NCBI RefSeq assembly: GCF_016863515.1 | Contig: NZ_BOPA01000020.1 | Coordinates: 1 to 64,000, forward strand | DNA from: Micromonospora gifhornensis | GTDB taxonomy: Bacteria > Actinomycetota > Actinomycetes > Mycobacteriales > Micromonosporaceae | DNA length: 64,000 nucleotides | Reading direction: 5' to 3' | Shown: positions 43,761 to 52,447 of the stretch, piece after piece | Position numbering within the stretch: the stretch's first letter is position 1 | Layout of the letters: every line of letters starts with the position of its first letter | Program-made: the position numbers and the translations under genes | Notes under the pieces: model-generated | Seen by the model: only the letters and a program-made list of their open reading frames with translations | Database searches by the model: none | Told to the model about the DNA's origin: nothing

Positions 43761-44417
43761 GTGCGGATCCTGTTGGTCGAGGACGACCGCCGGGTGGCCG
43801 GTGCCCTGTCGTCGGCCCTGCACCGGCGTGGGTACGACGTGGAGCACGCCGCCACCGTCGCCGCCGCTCTCTCCGCCGCCCCGTGCGACCTCGTGCTGCT
43901 CGACCTGACCCTGCCCGACGGGGACGGCACCGACCTGTGCCGGGAACTGCGTCGGCGCAGCAACCAACTCGGCATCATCGCGGTGACCGCCCGTGGTGAG
44001 GAACGCGACCGGGTCCTCGGCCTGCGGATCGGCGCCGACGACTACGTCGTCAAACCCTTCTCGATGGTGGAGTTGCAGGCCCGGATCGAGGCGGTGCTGC
44101 GGCGGGCCTCACACGCCACGCCGCACCGCAGCCTGATCGAGGTCGGGAAGATCCGCGTGGACGTGTCGGCGCGTACGGTCACCGTGGCCGGCGAGCCGGT
44201 GTCGCTGACCCGCAAGGAATTCGACGTCCTGCTCTCGTTGGCCCGGCAACCCGGCGTCGCCGTCCCCCGGGACCGGATCCTGCTCGACGCCTGGGGCACC
44301 ACCTTCGCCGACCGGCACACCGTCGAGGTGCACGTCGGCTCGCTGCGCGGCAAGCTGGGCGACCCACGCCTGGTGGAGACCGTCCGTGGCGTCGGTTACC
44401 GGCTACGGGCCGAGTGA
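43761..44417 (+). CDS. OmpR-family response regulator
   Basis: A 218-aa regulator: receiver domain with acidic pocket EDD, phospho-acceptor Asp in LLDLTLPDGDG and Lys in VVKPFS, then a winged-helix DNA-binding domain (about 125-218; LTRKEFDVLLSLAR, VEVHVGSLRGKLG). GTG at 43761 has GGGAGG 4 nt before it; an ATG four codons upstream is equally possible. The cognate kinase follows after 10 nt. Confidence 0.93.
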   Translation: MRILLVEDDRRVAGALSSALHRRGYDVEHAATVAAALSAAPCDLVLLDLTLPDGDGTDLCRELRRRSNQLGIIAVTARGEERDRVLGLRIGADDYVVKPFSMVELQARIEAVLRRASHATPHRSLIEVGKIRVDVSARTVTVAGEPVSLTRKEFDVLLSLARQPGVAVPRDRILLDAWGTTFADRHTVEVHVGSLRGKLGDPRLVETVRGVGYRLRAE

Positions 44418-44427
44418 GGGGCCGGGT

Positions 44428-45891
44428 GTGCGACGCCGCCTGGTGATCAGCTATCTGCTGCTGATGGTGCTGGTGCTGGTGGCGTTGGGGACGCCACTGG
44501 CGATGACGCTTGCCACCCGGGAGACCGACCGGATCCGGGCCGACCGGATCGCCGACGCCACCCGGTTCGCCTCGCTGGCCGGGCCGGCGTTGCGCGACGG
44601 CACGACCGGCCCGCTCGACAGCGAACTGACCAGCTACGAGGGGCTGTACAGCATCAACGCGGCGGTGGTCGACCGGGACGGCGCGGCGGTGATCCCGTCG
44701 CCGGGCTGGCAGTGGACCCTGGGCACCCGGGAGGCGCTTGACGTCGCGTTGTCCGGGCAGCAGACCAGCCGACCCGACTCGGTCTGGCCGTGGGTGGACG
44801 ATCCGATCGTGGTGGCGGTGCCGATCAACGACGGGGGCGAGGTCCTCGGGGCGGTGATCACCGCCAGTCCGTCCGACGGAGTCCGTCGTACGGTGACGAC
44901 CTGGTGGCTGCTGCTGGCCGGCACCGGCCTGGTAGCCGTGCTGGCCTGCGTACTAACCGCGTTCGGGCTGGCCGGCTGGGTGCTGCGCCCGATCACCGAA
45001 CTCGACGCGGTGACCCACGAGATCGCCGAGGGGGACCGGGGCGCCCGCGTACAGCACCGCCTCGGCCCGCCGGAGCTGCGTCGCCTGGCGGCGAGCTTCA
45101 ACCACATGGCCGACGTGGTGTCCGACGTGATGGACCGGCAACGGGCGTTCGTCGCCCACGCCAGCCATCAGCTGCGCAACCCGCTCACCGCGTTGCGGCT
45201 GCGGGTGGAGGAACTCGGGCCGAGCCTGACCGACGAGCAGGGTCGCGCCGAACACCAGCTCGCGCTGGAGGAGACCGACCGGCTGACCCTGCTGCTGGAC
45301 GGCCTGCTCACCCTGGCCCGGGCCGAGCGCCGGGAGAACCAGCGGGTGACAGTGGACGCGGTGGAGGTGGCCGAGTCCCGGGTGGCGGCGTGGGAGCCGC
45401 TGGCCCGGTACCGGTCGGTGACGCTGCGGCTGACCACCGGCCCGGCCCCGGTCTACGCCCGGACCGTGCCGACCGCGATCGACCAGGCCCTCGACGCGTT
45501 GATCGACAACGCGGTGAAGTTCAGCGGCGCGGGCGGCGAGGTGACGGTGACCGTCACGGCCCGCGACGAAGGCTGCGTGCTGGAGGTACGCGACACCGGC
45601 CCCGGCATGACCCCCAGTCAGCTCGGCCAGGCCACCGAGCGGTTCTGGCGGGCTCCGGAGGTGCAGAACGTCGACGGCGCGGGACTGGGGTTGACAATCG
45701 CCGCGGTGCTCGTCGACGCCTCCGACGGTCGCCTCACCATGCACCCGAACTCGCCCCGCGGACTGGTCGCCACGCTGTGGTTCCCGGCCCCCGACGAGCC
45801 GTCCACCTCGGCCGAGTCGTCGGACCTCGACGTGCCACCCGCTGCCGGCGGCCCGCGCGCCGAACTGGAGTCGGCTGTGCGATCCGGCTGA
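44428..45891 (+). CDS. sensor histidine kinase
   Basis: A 487-aa membrane kinase. Two membrane helices (about 8-28 and 155-180) flank an extracytoplasmic sensor region; a HAMP domain follows (VLRPITELDAVTHEIAEG), then the phospho-acceptor His in HASHQLRNPLTALRLR and a HATPase domain (DNAVKF, DTGPGM, GLGLTIA). GTG start with GAGGGG 6 nt upstream. It pairs with the preceding regulator and its stop lies 9 bp from that of a convergent TAXI binding-protein gene, suggesting a sensed small carboxylate. Confidence 0.92.
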   Translation: MRRRLVISYLLLMVLVLVALGTPLAMTLATRETDRIRADRIADATRFASLAGPALRDGTTGPLDSELTSYEGLYSINAAVVDRDGAAVIPSPGWQWTLGTREALDVALSGQQTSRPDSVWPWVDDPIVVAVPINDGGEVLGAVITASPSDGVRRTVTTWWLLLAGTGLVAVLACVLTAFGLAGWVLRPITELDAVTHEIAEGDRGARVQHRLGPPELRRLAASFNHMADVVSDVMDRQRAFVAHASHQLRNPLTALRLRVEELGPSLTDEQGRAEHQLALEETDRLTLLLDGLLTLARAERRENQRVTVDAVEVAESRVAAWEPLARYRSVTLRLTTGPAPVYARTVPTAIDQALDALIDNAVKFSGAGGEVTVTVTARDEGCVLEVRDTGPGMTPSQLGQATERFWRAPEVQNVDGAGLGLTIAAVLVDASDGRLTMHPNSPRGLVATLWFPAPDEPSTSAESSDLDVPPAAGGPRAELESAVRSG

Positions 45892-45900
45892 CCGGCCCGG

Positions 45901-46866
45901 TCAGGGTTTGCTGTCGCGGTAGTACTCGGCGGCACCCGGATGCAGCGGCAGCGGCGGGGTGGCGATCGCCGACCGGGCGCTGATCCGCCCGGCTGCCGGG
46001 TGCGCCTCGGCCAACTCGGCGCGGCGTTCCATCAGCAGGCGGGTCACCTGACGGACCAGGTCCTCCGGCAGGTCGGCCCGGACCAGCAGGTAGTTGGGGT
46101 TGGCCACGGCGGTGACCGGGTCCATGCCGTACACCGACCGGGGTATGTCCCGGGGCACGTACACCTCCCGGTTGCCCCGGCGCAGCGGCACCGTCCACTC
46201 GCCGAGGTCGACGAGGCGGGCGGGAGTGTCCTCGACGAACTGGACCACGGCCCGCACCGGCAGGCCACCGGAGAAGAAGAAGGCGTCGATCTCACCGCGG
46301 CGCAGGGCGCTCACCGAGTCGTCCAGACCGAGCTGCACCCGGTGCAGCCCGGCGTCGTCCAGCCCGGCCACGGTGAGCAGCCGGTTGACGGTGATCTCCG
46401 TACCGGAACCGGCCGCGCCGATGGACACCCGCCGACCCGCCAGGTCGGTCAGTTTGCGGATCGGGCTGGCGGCGGTGGTGACCAGGTGCAACAGGTCGTC
46501 GTAGACCCGGGCGACCGCCACCACCGGCGGATCCGGCCCCGGGTAGGCCGGCAGCACGTCGGCCTGGGTGAACCCGAGTTCGACCTCGCCGGCCTTGAGC
46601 AGCCGGACGTTCTCCACCGAGGCGGCAGTGACCAACACCTCAGCGCGTACGTTCGGCAGTTCCCGGTTCAGGATGGCGGCCAGCGACGTGCCGAAGGCGT
46701 GGTAGACGGCGGTCGGGCTGCCGGTGGCGATGCGGATGCGTACCGTGTCGTCGGGATCGTCCCGGCAGGCGCTGAGGCTGCTGGGCAGGATCAGCAGCAC
46801 GGCGACCAGGACGACGGCGCTGGCGACGGGCCGCCGGTCTCGGGCAGCAAACCGGGTACGGGTCAC
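45901..46866 (-). CDS. TAXI-family solute-binding lipoprotein
   Basis: A 321-aa exported protein. The signal helix (VASAVVLVAVLLILP) ends in a lipobox LSAC, so it is probably lipid-anchored. The mature part has TAXI features: RIATGSPTAVYHAFG at the start, VTAASVENVRLLKAGEVELGFTQADVL and GAAGSGTEITVNRLL. TAXI proteins bind carboxylic acids such as glutamate or 2-oxoglutarate. No TRAP permease gene is in this window. GTG start chosen by the signal peptide; ribosome site weak. Confidence 0.87.
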   Translation of the reverse strand: MTRTRFAARDRRPVASAVVLVAVLLILPSSLSACRDDPDDTVRIRIATGSPTAVYHAFGTSLAAILNRELPNVRAEVLVTAASVENVRLLKAGEVELGFTQADVLPAYPGPDPPVVAVARVYDDLLHLVTTAASPIRKLTDLAGRRVSIGAAGSGTEITVNRLLTVAGLDDAGLHRVQLGLDDSVSALRRGEIDAFFFSGGLPVRAVVQFVEDTPARLVDLGEWTVPLRRGNREVYVPRDIPRSVYGMDPVTAVANPNYLLVRADLPEDLVRQVTRLLMERRAELAEAHPAAGRISARSAIATPPLPLHPGAAEYYRDSKP

Positions 46867-46963
46867 GGGCAGCACTGTGCGCCGCCGGACCCCTGCGGCG
46901 CAACCCCAGGGGGGCGGAGTTCGTCCCAATCGCGGTGCAGTCTGCCCTGACCGGGTCGTTTAC

Positions 46964-47638
46964 TCAGGCGACCGGGCGGTGCGCCACCTCCTCACCGGCA
47001 TGGTGCAGAATCCGGTCGCGGTCCGGGCCATGGGCGACGCTGACCAGGTAACAGCCGGTGCCGGCGCGCAGCAGCGCCGGTACGTCGAGCAGGGCGGCGC
47101 CACGGACCAGTACGGCGGCCAGTTCCCGGTCGGTGATCCGTACCCCGAGGATGTGCCGGCGCACGTGCCGTCCACCGGCCAGCAGCGCGGCCCGCCAGGC
47201 GGCGGAGGCCAACCGGGTGCGCCACTGACGGCGTGCCGTCGAGGCGCCCGGCGCCGGGCCGCCGAGCAGTTCCCGTCGGCCCCGGTGCCAGCCGTTCTCC
47301 ATCAGCGCCGTGTAGTCGGATCGCGCGTCTCGGGCCACGTGCAGCCGGTGCAACTCGTAGCGGCGACGCAGGCCGCCGACGGCCAACTCGTGCTGTACCG
47401 GGATGCCGAGCCGGTCCAGCAGTTGTCGCGTACGCCGGGCCGCCTCCTCCCGGTTGAACTCGATCGCGGTGGGCAGGCTGGCACGCCGCCCGGCGTGGCG
47501 TTGACCGGGCGTGGCCGGCGGCGGCATGCAGCGCAGCAGGCAGGCTGCTTCGAAGGCGTCGGCCAGGGTCGTCCAGTCCAGCGGCGGCAGGGTCGACGGC
47601 GAGCGGGGTCGGTCGAGCAGAATCGGTTCGGCAACCAC
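46964..47638 (-). CDS. hypothetical basic protein
   Basis: A 224-aa Arg- and Ala-rich protein with Cys residues near 33 and 37 (CLLRC). I recognise no domain. GTG start with GAGGAGG 8 nt upstream, which supports a real gene. It lies about 100 bp behind the yaaA stop on the same strand. Confidence 0.7.
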   Translation of the reverse strand: MVAEPILLDRPRSPSTLPPLDWTTLADAFEAACLLRCMPPPATPGQRHAGRRASLPTAIEFNREEAARRTRQLLDRLGIPVQHELAVGGLRRRYELHRLHVARDARSDYTALMENGWHRGRRELLGGPAPGASTARRQWRTRLASAAWRAALLAGGRHVRRHILGVRITDRELAAVLVRGAALLDVPALLRAGTGCYLVSVAHGPDRDRILHHAGEEVAHRPVA

Positions 47639-47737
47639 CCGGAGGGCCTCCTCGTGGTGTCGGGTGTCATTACGGTGACCCGAGACGCCCTGCCGTGGTA
47701 CCGATCCGGCCCAGCCTTGAGGAAATCTTGCGGCTGG

Positions 47738-48532
47738 TTACAGCGCCGACACGACAACGTCGATCTGCCGTGGCCGTCCCGCTGCCGAGGGCTGCTCGCA
47801 CACCGTGTATTTCAGGTCGCGTAGCGCCCCCACCAGCGCGTCGGCGCTGCGCGGGCGGACGCCGTGCAGCAGCAGATCCCGCACCAGTCGACCCTTCGTG
47901 GCCTTGTTGAAGTGACTCACCACCGAACGCACCGGTGTCCCGTCGACCTCCCGTTCGTGCAGCACCCGGACGGTGACGGTGCGTTCGGCCAACTCGCCGC
48001 GGGGCGTCCAGGCGGCGGCGTAGGCGCCGGAGCGCAGGTCGAGCACCGGCCCGGCACCCGCCGCCGAGGTCAGCGCCGGCCCCAACACCGGCCGCCAGAG
48101 CGCGGGCAGCGCGGCGGCGCCGGGCAACCGGGCCCCGATGGGGCAGCGGTACGGCGGAATACGGTCGGTCAACCGGACCGCCCCCCACAGGCCGGAGGAG
48201 ATCAGCACCTGCCGGGCCGCCGCGCGCTGTGCCGCCGCCGGAAGGGTGGCCAGGTCCAACGCCTCGTAGAGCACCCCGGTGTAGATCCGGCCCGCCGGTG
48301 CGGTGGCCGCCCGCTCCAGACGGGCGTTGCGGCGAAGCTCACCGTGCTGGCCGCTGCCGAGCCCGAGCGCGGCCAACGCCGCCTCCGCCGGCCCCGCGCT
48401 GAGCGTCAGCAACGCGGCCAGCACCTGTTCGCGGACGGGGTTCAGCTCCGGCAGCGAGAGCTTGGTCAGGTCCAGGCGGCGACCGGCGCCGGCCTCGGCC
48501 TTGCCCTCCGAGGGCGGCAGCAGGATGAGCAT
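47738..48532 (-). CDS. yaaA: YaaA-family peroxide stress protein
   Basis: A 264-aa member of UPF0246: MLILLPPSEGKAEA at the N-terminus, YTGVLYEALD, LISSGLWGAVRLTDRIPPYR and SHFNKATKGRLVRDL are family signatures. YaaA lowers intracellular iron-driven oxidative damage in E. coli and binds DNA. ATG start, in line with the family. Confidence 0.92.
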   Translation of the reverse strand: MLILLPPSEGKAEAGAGRRLDLTKLSLPELNPVREQVLAALLTLSAGPAEAALAALGLGSGQHGELRRNARLERAATAPAGRIYTGVLYEALDLATLPAAAQRAAARQVLISSGLWGAVRLTDRIPPYRCPIGARLPGAAALPALWRPVLGPALTSAAGAGPVLDLRSGAYAAAWTPRGELAERTVTVRVLHEREVDGTPVRSVVSHFNKATKGRLVRDLLLHGVRPRSADALVGALRDLKYTVCEQPSAAGRPRQIDVVVSAL

Positions 48533-48599
48533 CGACAGACTCCTCGACGTCCCGGACCGCACCATCCGCGCCGGGGGTCCGGCCAGCGTACGACCCGGC

Positions 48600-50231
48600 T
48601 CACCGCCACGGCCGCAGCGGCGTCGGCGGGTGGTAGACGCGGAAGTCGCCGACCTCGGCCAGCAACGCGGCGTCCGCTCCGTCGCCGAGCAACTCCCGCA
48701 GGCGTCGCTCCGCCGACCCGCCGGCCTCCAGCACGTAGCCGGGCCGCGAGGCGCGAGCCAACCGCCACCAGTACGCCGGGTAGCGGTTCTGCCCGGGATG
48801 CAGGTCACCGTCGAGCACGCCACAGACCACCTGCTCGCCGGTGTTGAAGACCAGCCGGTTGCAGGTCCAGTACTCGCCGTACACCTCGCGCAGCCCGGCG
48901 GCACGGACCGTGTCCGCGAGTTGGCGGGACTGCCGCTCCTCCACCCGACCCGGCGCCGCGCCGACGGTGGCGAACAGCACGGTGACCACCAGCGACGTCG
49001 CCGCCAACGCGGCCAGCAGCGCGGTCGCCAGCGCGCCGACGAGCCGACCGGCAGCGCCGACCGTGCCGCGCGCGCACGCCGCCGCCGCCACCCACAGCGG
49101 CCACAGCACCGCCGGTAGCGACAGTTGCAGCACCGACAGGTAGCGGGCGTTACCCAGCGGATCCGTCGCGGCGAGCGAACTGCGCACGTACGCCAGCAGG
49201 GTTGCCGCCGCGCCGACGAGCAGGGCGAGACGCACCACCGCCACCACCCGCTCACCCCGTCCGACCCGGCGGCGGTATGCGAGCCCGGCGAGCACCACCG
49301 CGACGACCAGCAGCACCGGGTAGAGCAGACCGAACCACTCCTGCCAGCCGGCACAGCCGGTCATCGGGCACAGCCCGGCGGCCAGCGGCACCCCCTCCAG
49401 CAGCCCGCCGTCGAGCCGTTGGCCCCACGTCGGGGACGGTCCCTGCGCGCCGCTGATGCGGCCCAGCACCGAGAGGGAATCCTGCCCGGCCGGGGCCACC
49501 AGGTTGTCGCGGATCATCGGGGCGATCCCGACGCCGAACCCGACGACCAGCAGCAGACCGGCCCCACCGAGCAGTTCCCGGCGCAGCACCCAGAGCAGGG
49601 CCGCCCCGGCCACCGCCAGGTACGGCGCGATCAGCCAGTCCGACCACAGGGCCAGCCCGGCGAGCAACCCGAAGCCGCCGACGGCCCACCGGCGGTGCCG
49701 CACCGTGCCGCGGGCCAACCCCACCACGATCAGCAGCATCACCAGTACGGCGACCTTGACCTCCGGCCGACCGCCGACCGTCGTCACCTGGTCGCGGATG
49801 ACCCGCTCGGAGCCGAGCGCCAGCAGACCGACGATCGCGGTGGCGAACCACGGTGAACCGATCCGCCGGGTCAGCCGGTGGATCAGCCAGAGGAACAACG
49901 CGTAGAGCGCGAGCACCGGCAGCCGCAGCGCCGGCCAACTCGGCCCGGTCACCGCGAGCAGGGGCGCTGCCAGGTAGGACTGCAGCATGCCCATGTAGCG
50001 CTGGCCGTACAGGAAGACCGGATGTTCCCGGCCCTGGGCGATGTGCAGGGCGGCCAGCCCGAAGGTCGCCTCGTCACTGTTTGCCACCGGCACGGTGTTC
50101 AGCACCAGATACAACCGGTAGCCGACCCCGAGCACGCCGAGGATCAGCGCGACGAGGGCGGGCCGGTCCAGCCGTGGCTGCCACCGCCCGCGCCGTCGCT
50201 GTGCTCGCGACCCTGCCTGTGGCACGACCAT
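48600..50231 (-). CDS. polytopic glycosyltransferase-like membrane protein (GT39/GT-C type)
   Basis: A 543-aa protein with about eleven membrane helices. The first loop after helix 1 contains NSDEATFGLAALHIAQGREHP, the acidic GT-C signature position, and FLYGQRYMG. A soluble C-terminal domain (about 440-543) follows. GT-C enzymes move sugars from lipid-phosphate donors on the outer face. AGAGG lies 8 nt before the ATG, and the tnpB stop codon of the IS607-type element is only 12 nt upstream, so the insertion sits against its ribosome site. Confidence 0.85.
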   Translation of the reverse strand: MVVPQAGSRAQRRRGRWQPRLDRPALVALILGVLGVGYRLYLVLNTVPVANSDEATFGLAALHIAQGREHPVFLYGQRYMGMLQSYLAAPLLAVTGPSWPALRLPVLALYALFLWLIHRLTRRIGSPWFATAIVGLLALGSERVIRDQVTTVGGRPEVKVAVLVMLLIVVGLARGTVRHRRWAVGGFGLLAGLALWSDWLIAPYLAVAGAALLWVLRRELLGGAGLLLVVGFGVGIAPMIRDNLVAPAGQDSLSVLGRISGAQGPSPTWGQRLDGGLLEGVPLAAGLCPMTGCAGWQEWFGLLYPVLLVVAVVLAGLAYRRRVGRGERVVAVVRLALLVGAAATLLAYVRSSLAATDPLGNARYLSVLQLSLPAVLWPLWVAAAACARGTVGAAGRLVGALATALLAALAATSLVVTVLFATVGAAPGRVEERQSRQLADTVRAAGLREVYGEYWTCNRLVFNTGEQVVCGVLDGDLHPGQNRYPAYWWRLARASRPGYVLEAGGSAERRLRELLGDGADAALLAEVGDFRVYHPPTPLRPWR

Positions 50232-50243
50232 CGCCGTTACCTC

Positions 50244-51623
50244 TCAGTGCGCTTTAGTGAGCACACGGTTGGTAGTCCTGCCTTGCGGTAGGACGGTCCC
50301 GGTCTGACCGGCGGACGCCGTGCCGGGTTGACGTTTCACAGCCACCAGCCCGCGCGCGCGGGTCTTCCGGTCGGCTCCACGTCCTGCCACCGGGCCACTC
50401 CCGGCGGTGTCCACCTCACGCGCGAGCGCGGCGAGGTTACGCGCGGCGTTGAGGTCCCGGTCAAGGGTCAAGCCGCAGGTGGTGCAGGTGTAGGTGCGCT
50501 CGGACAGGGCGAGCTTGGCTTTCACCGTGCCGCAGCCCGAGCAGGTCTTCGAGGATGGATACCAGCGGTCGGCCACCACAAGTCGGCCACCGTTGCATTC
50601 GGTCTTGTACGCCAACTGGCGGCGGATCTCCGCGAAACCGGCGTCGGCGATGTGTCGGGCTAGCCTGCGGTTACGCAGCATGCCGGCGACGTTGAGGTCT
50701 TCCACCACGACCGTGCCGTGCTCGCGGGCGAGTCTGGTGGTGAGCTTGTGCATGCCGTCGCGGCGTAGGTTCGCCACCCGGGCGTGCGCGCGGCCGAGCC
50801 GGGTCGCCGCTCGTTGCCACCGCTTCGACGCGCGGCGGCCGGTGCGTCGGTCTGGGCCGATCTTGCGTGACAGGGATCGGCCCAGCGAGCGCATCCGCTG
50901 CTGTGCGTCCGCCAGGTGGCGCGGGTTCGGTACGAGTTCGTCGTTGGTGAGCACCGCGAGGTGTTTGATCCCGACGTCCACTCCGACGACTGATGTCGGC
51001 CGGACGGGGACGCGCTCGGCGCGCTCGACCTCCACGGTGGAGGCGACGTGCCACCGGCTGCCGTCACGCCGCACGGTCGCCGACTCGATCCGGGCCGTGC
51101 CGTTGTCCAGGCGACGAGCCAGCTTGCGGGAAGACTCGTGCAACTTGAGCCGGCCCAGGCGTGGCAGGACGACGTGCTTGCGGTCGGGCTCGACCCGGAT
51201 CGCGCCGGTGGTGGACCGCACGGACGGTGTAGCGCGGCGGCGGGACTTGAACCGGGGAAACCCGACTGGCCGCCCGGCCCGCTTCCCGCTGCGGGAGTCC
51301 GACCAGTTCTTGAGGGCGCGGGCGAGGGCGTCGAGGCCGGTGTTGAACGCCTCCTTGGAGCATTCCCGCCACCATGGGGCCACCTCGCCCTTCGCGGAGT
51401 TCCACGCCCTGCGCAGCGCGGGCAGCGACCACCCCACGGTCGGGGTCAACTCCGCTTCTGTGGCGCCGTAGGTGCGTTCGGCCGCGCGCTGATCCATGAC
51501 CGCCTTCACTCGGGCCAGTGCCCAGTTGTGCGCGACCCGGGCCGCACCCGCGTGCGCCGATACCGCGCGCTCCTGACGGGGGGTCAGGTCCAACGCGAAC
51601 CGGTACGCCTGGATCGACTTCAC
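50244..51623 (-). CDS. tnpB: TnpB, RNA-guided nuclease of the IS607 element
   Basis: A 459-aa OrfB/TnpB. RuvC residues are Asp216 (GVDVGIKHL), Glu309 (VVVEDLNVAGM) and Asp390 (LDRDLNAARN); the zinc ribbon has Cys361, 364, 380 and 383. All look intact, so the nuclease may be active. TnpB uses an omega RNA transcribed across the end of its own gene, with the guide taken from flanking DNA. GTG start overlaps the tnpA stop. The last 50 residues are basic and low-complexity, as expected where the RNA scaffold overlaps the gene. Confidence 0.92.
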   Translation of the reverse strand: MKSIQAYRFALDLTPRQERAVSAHAGAARVAHNWALARVKAVMDQRAAERTYGATEAELTPTVGWSLPALRRAWNSAKGEVAPWWRECSKEAFNTGLDALARALKNWSDSRSGKRAGRPVGFPRFKSRRRATPSVRSTTGAIRVEPDRKHVVLPRLGRLKLHESSRKLARRLDNGTARIESATVRRDGSRWHVASTVEVERAERVPVRPTSVVGVDVGIKHLAVLTNDELVPNPRHLADAQQRMRSLGRSLSRKIGPDRRTGRRASKRWQRAATRLGRAHARVANLRRDGMHKLTTRLAREHGTVVVEDLNVAGMLRNRRLARHIADAGFAEIRRQLAYKTECNGGRLVVADRWYPSSKTCSGCGTVKAKLALSERTYTCTTCGLTLDRDLNAARNLAALAREVDTAGSGPVAGRGADRKTRARGLVAVKRQPGTASAGQTGTVLPQGRTTNRVLTKAH

Positions 51624-52201
51624 GCCGGGCCACTCTCGGTGACGGCTTCGACCGCCCGGCGGGCACGGTTCGCGGCAGCGCGACGGCCGTACAGGCGGGC
51701 GCACAACGACGTCAGGATCTCGGTCACGTCGCGGACCAAGTCGTCGTCGACCTCAGCGCCGGGCCGACCACCAGCAGCCGGCGGCCCTGCGCGTTCAGGG
51801 CGGCCTCGACGTACTCCGCACCGAATCGGGCGAACCGGTCCCGGTGCTCGACCACGATCGTTGACACCGCCGGGTCGCGCAGCAGCGCGAGGAACCTTTT
51901 GCGGTGCCCGTTCAACGCGGATCCAACCTCGGTCACCACCCGGTCGATGCCGAGTTCTGTCCGGTGGCCCATACGGTGACCCGGGCGACCTGCCGGTCCA
52001 GGTCGGGTTTCTGGTCGGCTGAGGAAACCCGGGCGTACACCACGGTCTGCCCCGTCTCGGCCGACGTGCCGGTGACCGGCTCACCGACCATGATCAGCCG
52101 ACCGATCCGGTAGGTGGGAACAGGCAGCGTCCAGCCGCGTACTGTCGCCGAGCAGTGATGTACGCGATGCCGGTCGACGCCGCCCACTCCTTGAGGTTCA
52201 C
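51620..52201 (-). pseudogene. tnpA: IS607-type serine recombinase tnpA, frameshifted
   Basis: Pieces of one protein lie in order but in three frames: an N-terminal HTH (VNLKEWAASTGIAYITARRQ from GTG at 52199-52201), TVVYARVSSADQKPDLDRQ with the catalytic-Ser region, ELGIDRVVTEVGSALNGHRKRF through IVVEHRDRFARFG, and the C-terminal DDDLVRDVTEILTSLCARLYGRR. Joining them needs three frameshifts, so no full-length recombinase can be made. Total length (about 194 codons) matches intact IS607 TnpA. Confidence 0.85.
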
Positions 52202-52334
52202 GCGAGCATCATGGCAGCTTAAAGAGCACCATAGATGCCCAACGCGAGATGCCCAACGCGCCAATAGCCAACTACCCCCGTCGTCGTCCCGACCGGAGTG
52301 TTTCACGGTCGGCAGGCGCCCCGGGCGCGGTTGC

Positions 52335-52395
52335 CTTGATCGTCTTCGTTTCCGCCACCGTGCCCGCGGACGCGCCCCGAGCGGAGACGATCAAG
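52335..52395. promoter_or_regulatory. 11-bp inverted repeat upstream of the App1-like gene
   Basis: CTTGATCGTCT (52335-52345) and AGACGATCAAG (52385-52395) are exact inverted copies 39 nt apart, about 50 bp before the GTG start. It could be an operator pair or a structured leader. Confidence 0.4.
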
Positions 52396-52447
52396 AAGCC
52401 CGGGTCTCGCGTGGCCGAGGTCGGCAGGGTGTGGCAGGGTTGCAGAC

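Larger units (their letters stand above)
50232..52260 (-). mobile_element. IS607-type insertion element (tnpA broken, tnpB intact)
   Basis: The pair of a serine-recombinase tnpA and a tnpB in a GTGA stop/start overlap is the IS607 arrangement. Elements of this family lack terminal inverted repeats, so the ends are approximate. The tnpB side ends against the membrane glycosyltransferase gene; two perfect 14-bp tandem repeats (GATGCCCAACGCG core, 52233-52260) lie near the tnpA end and could mark or border it. Confidence 0.75.
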
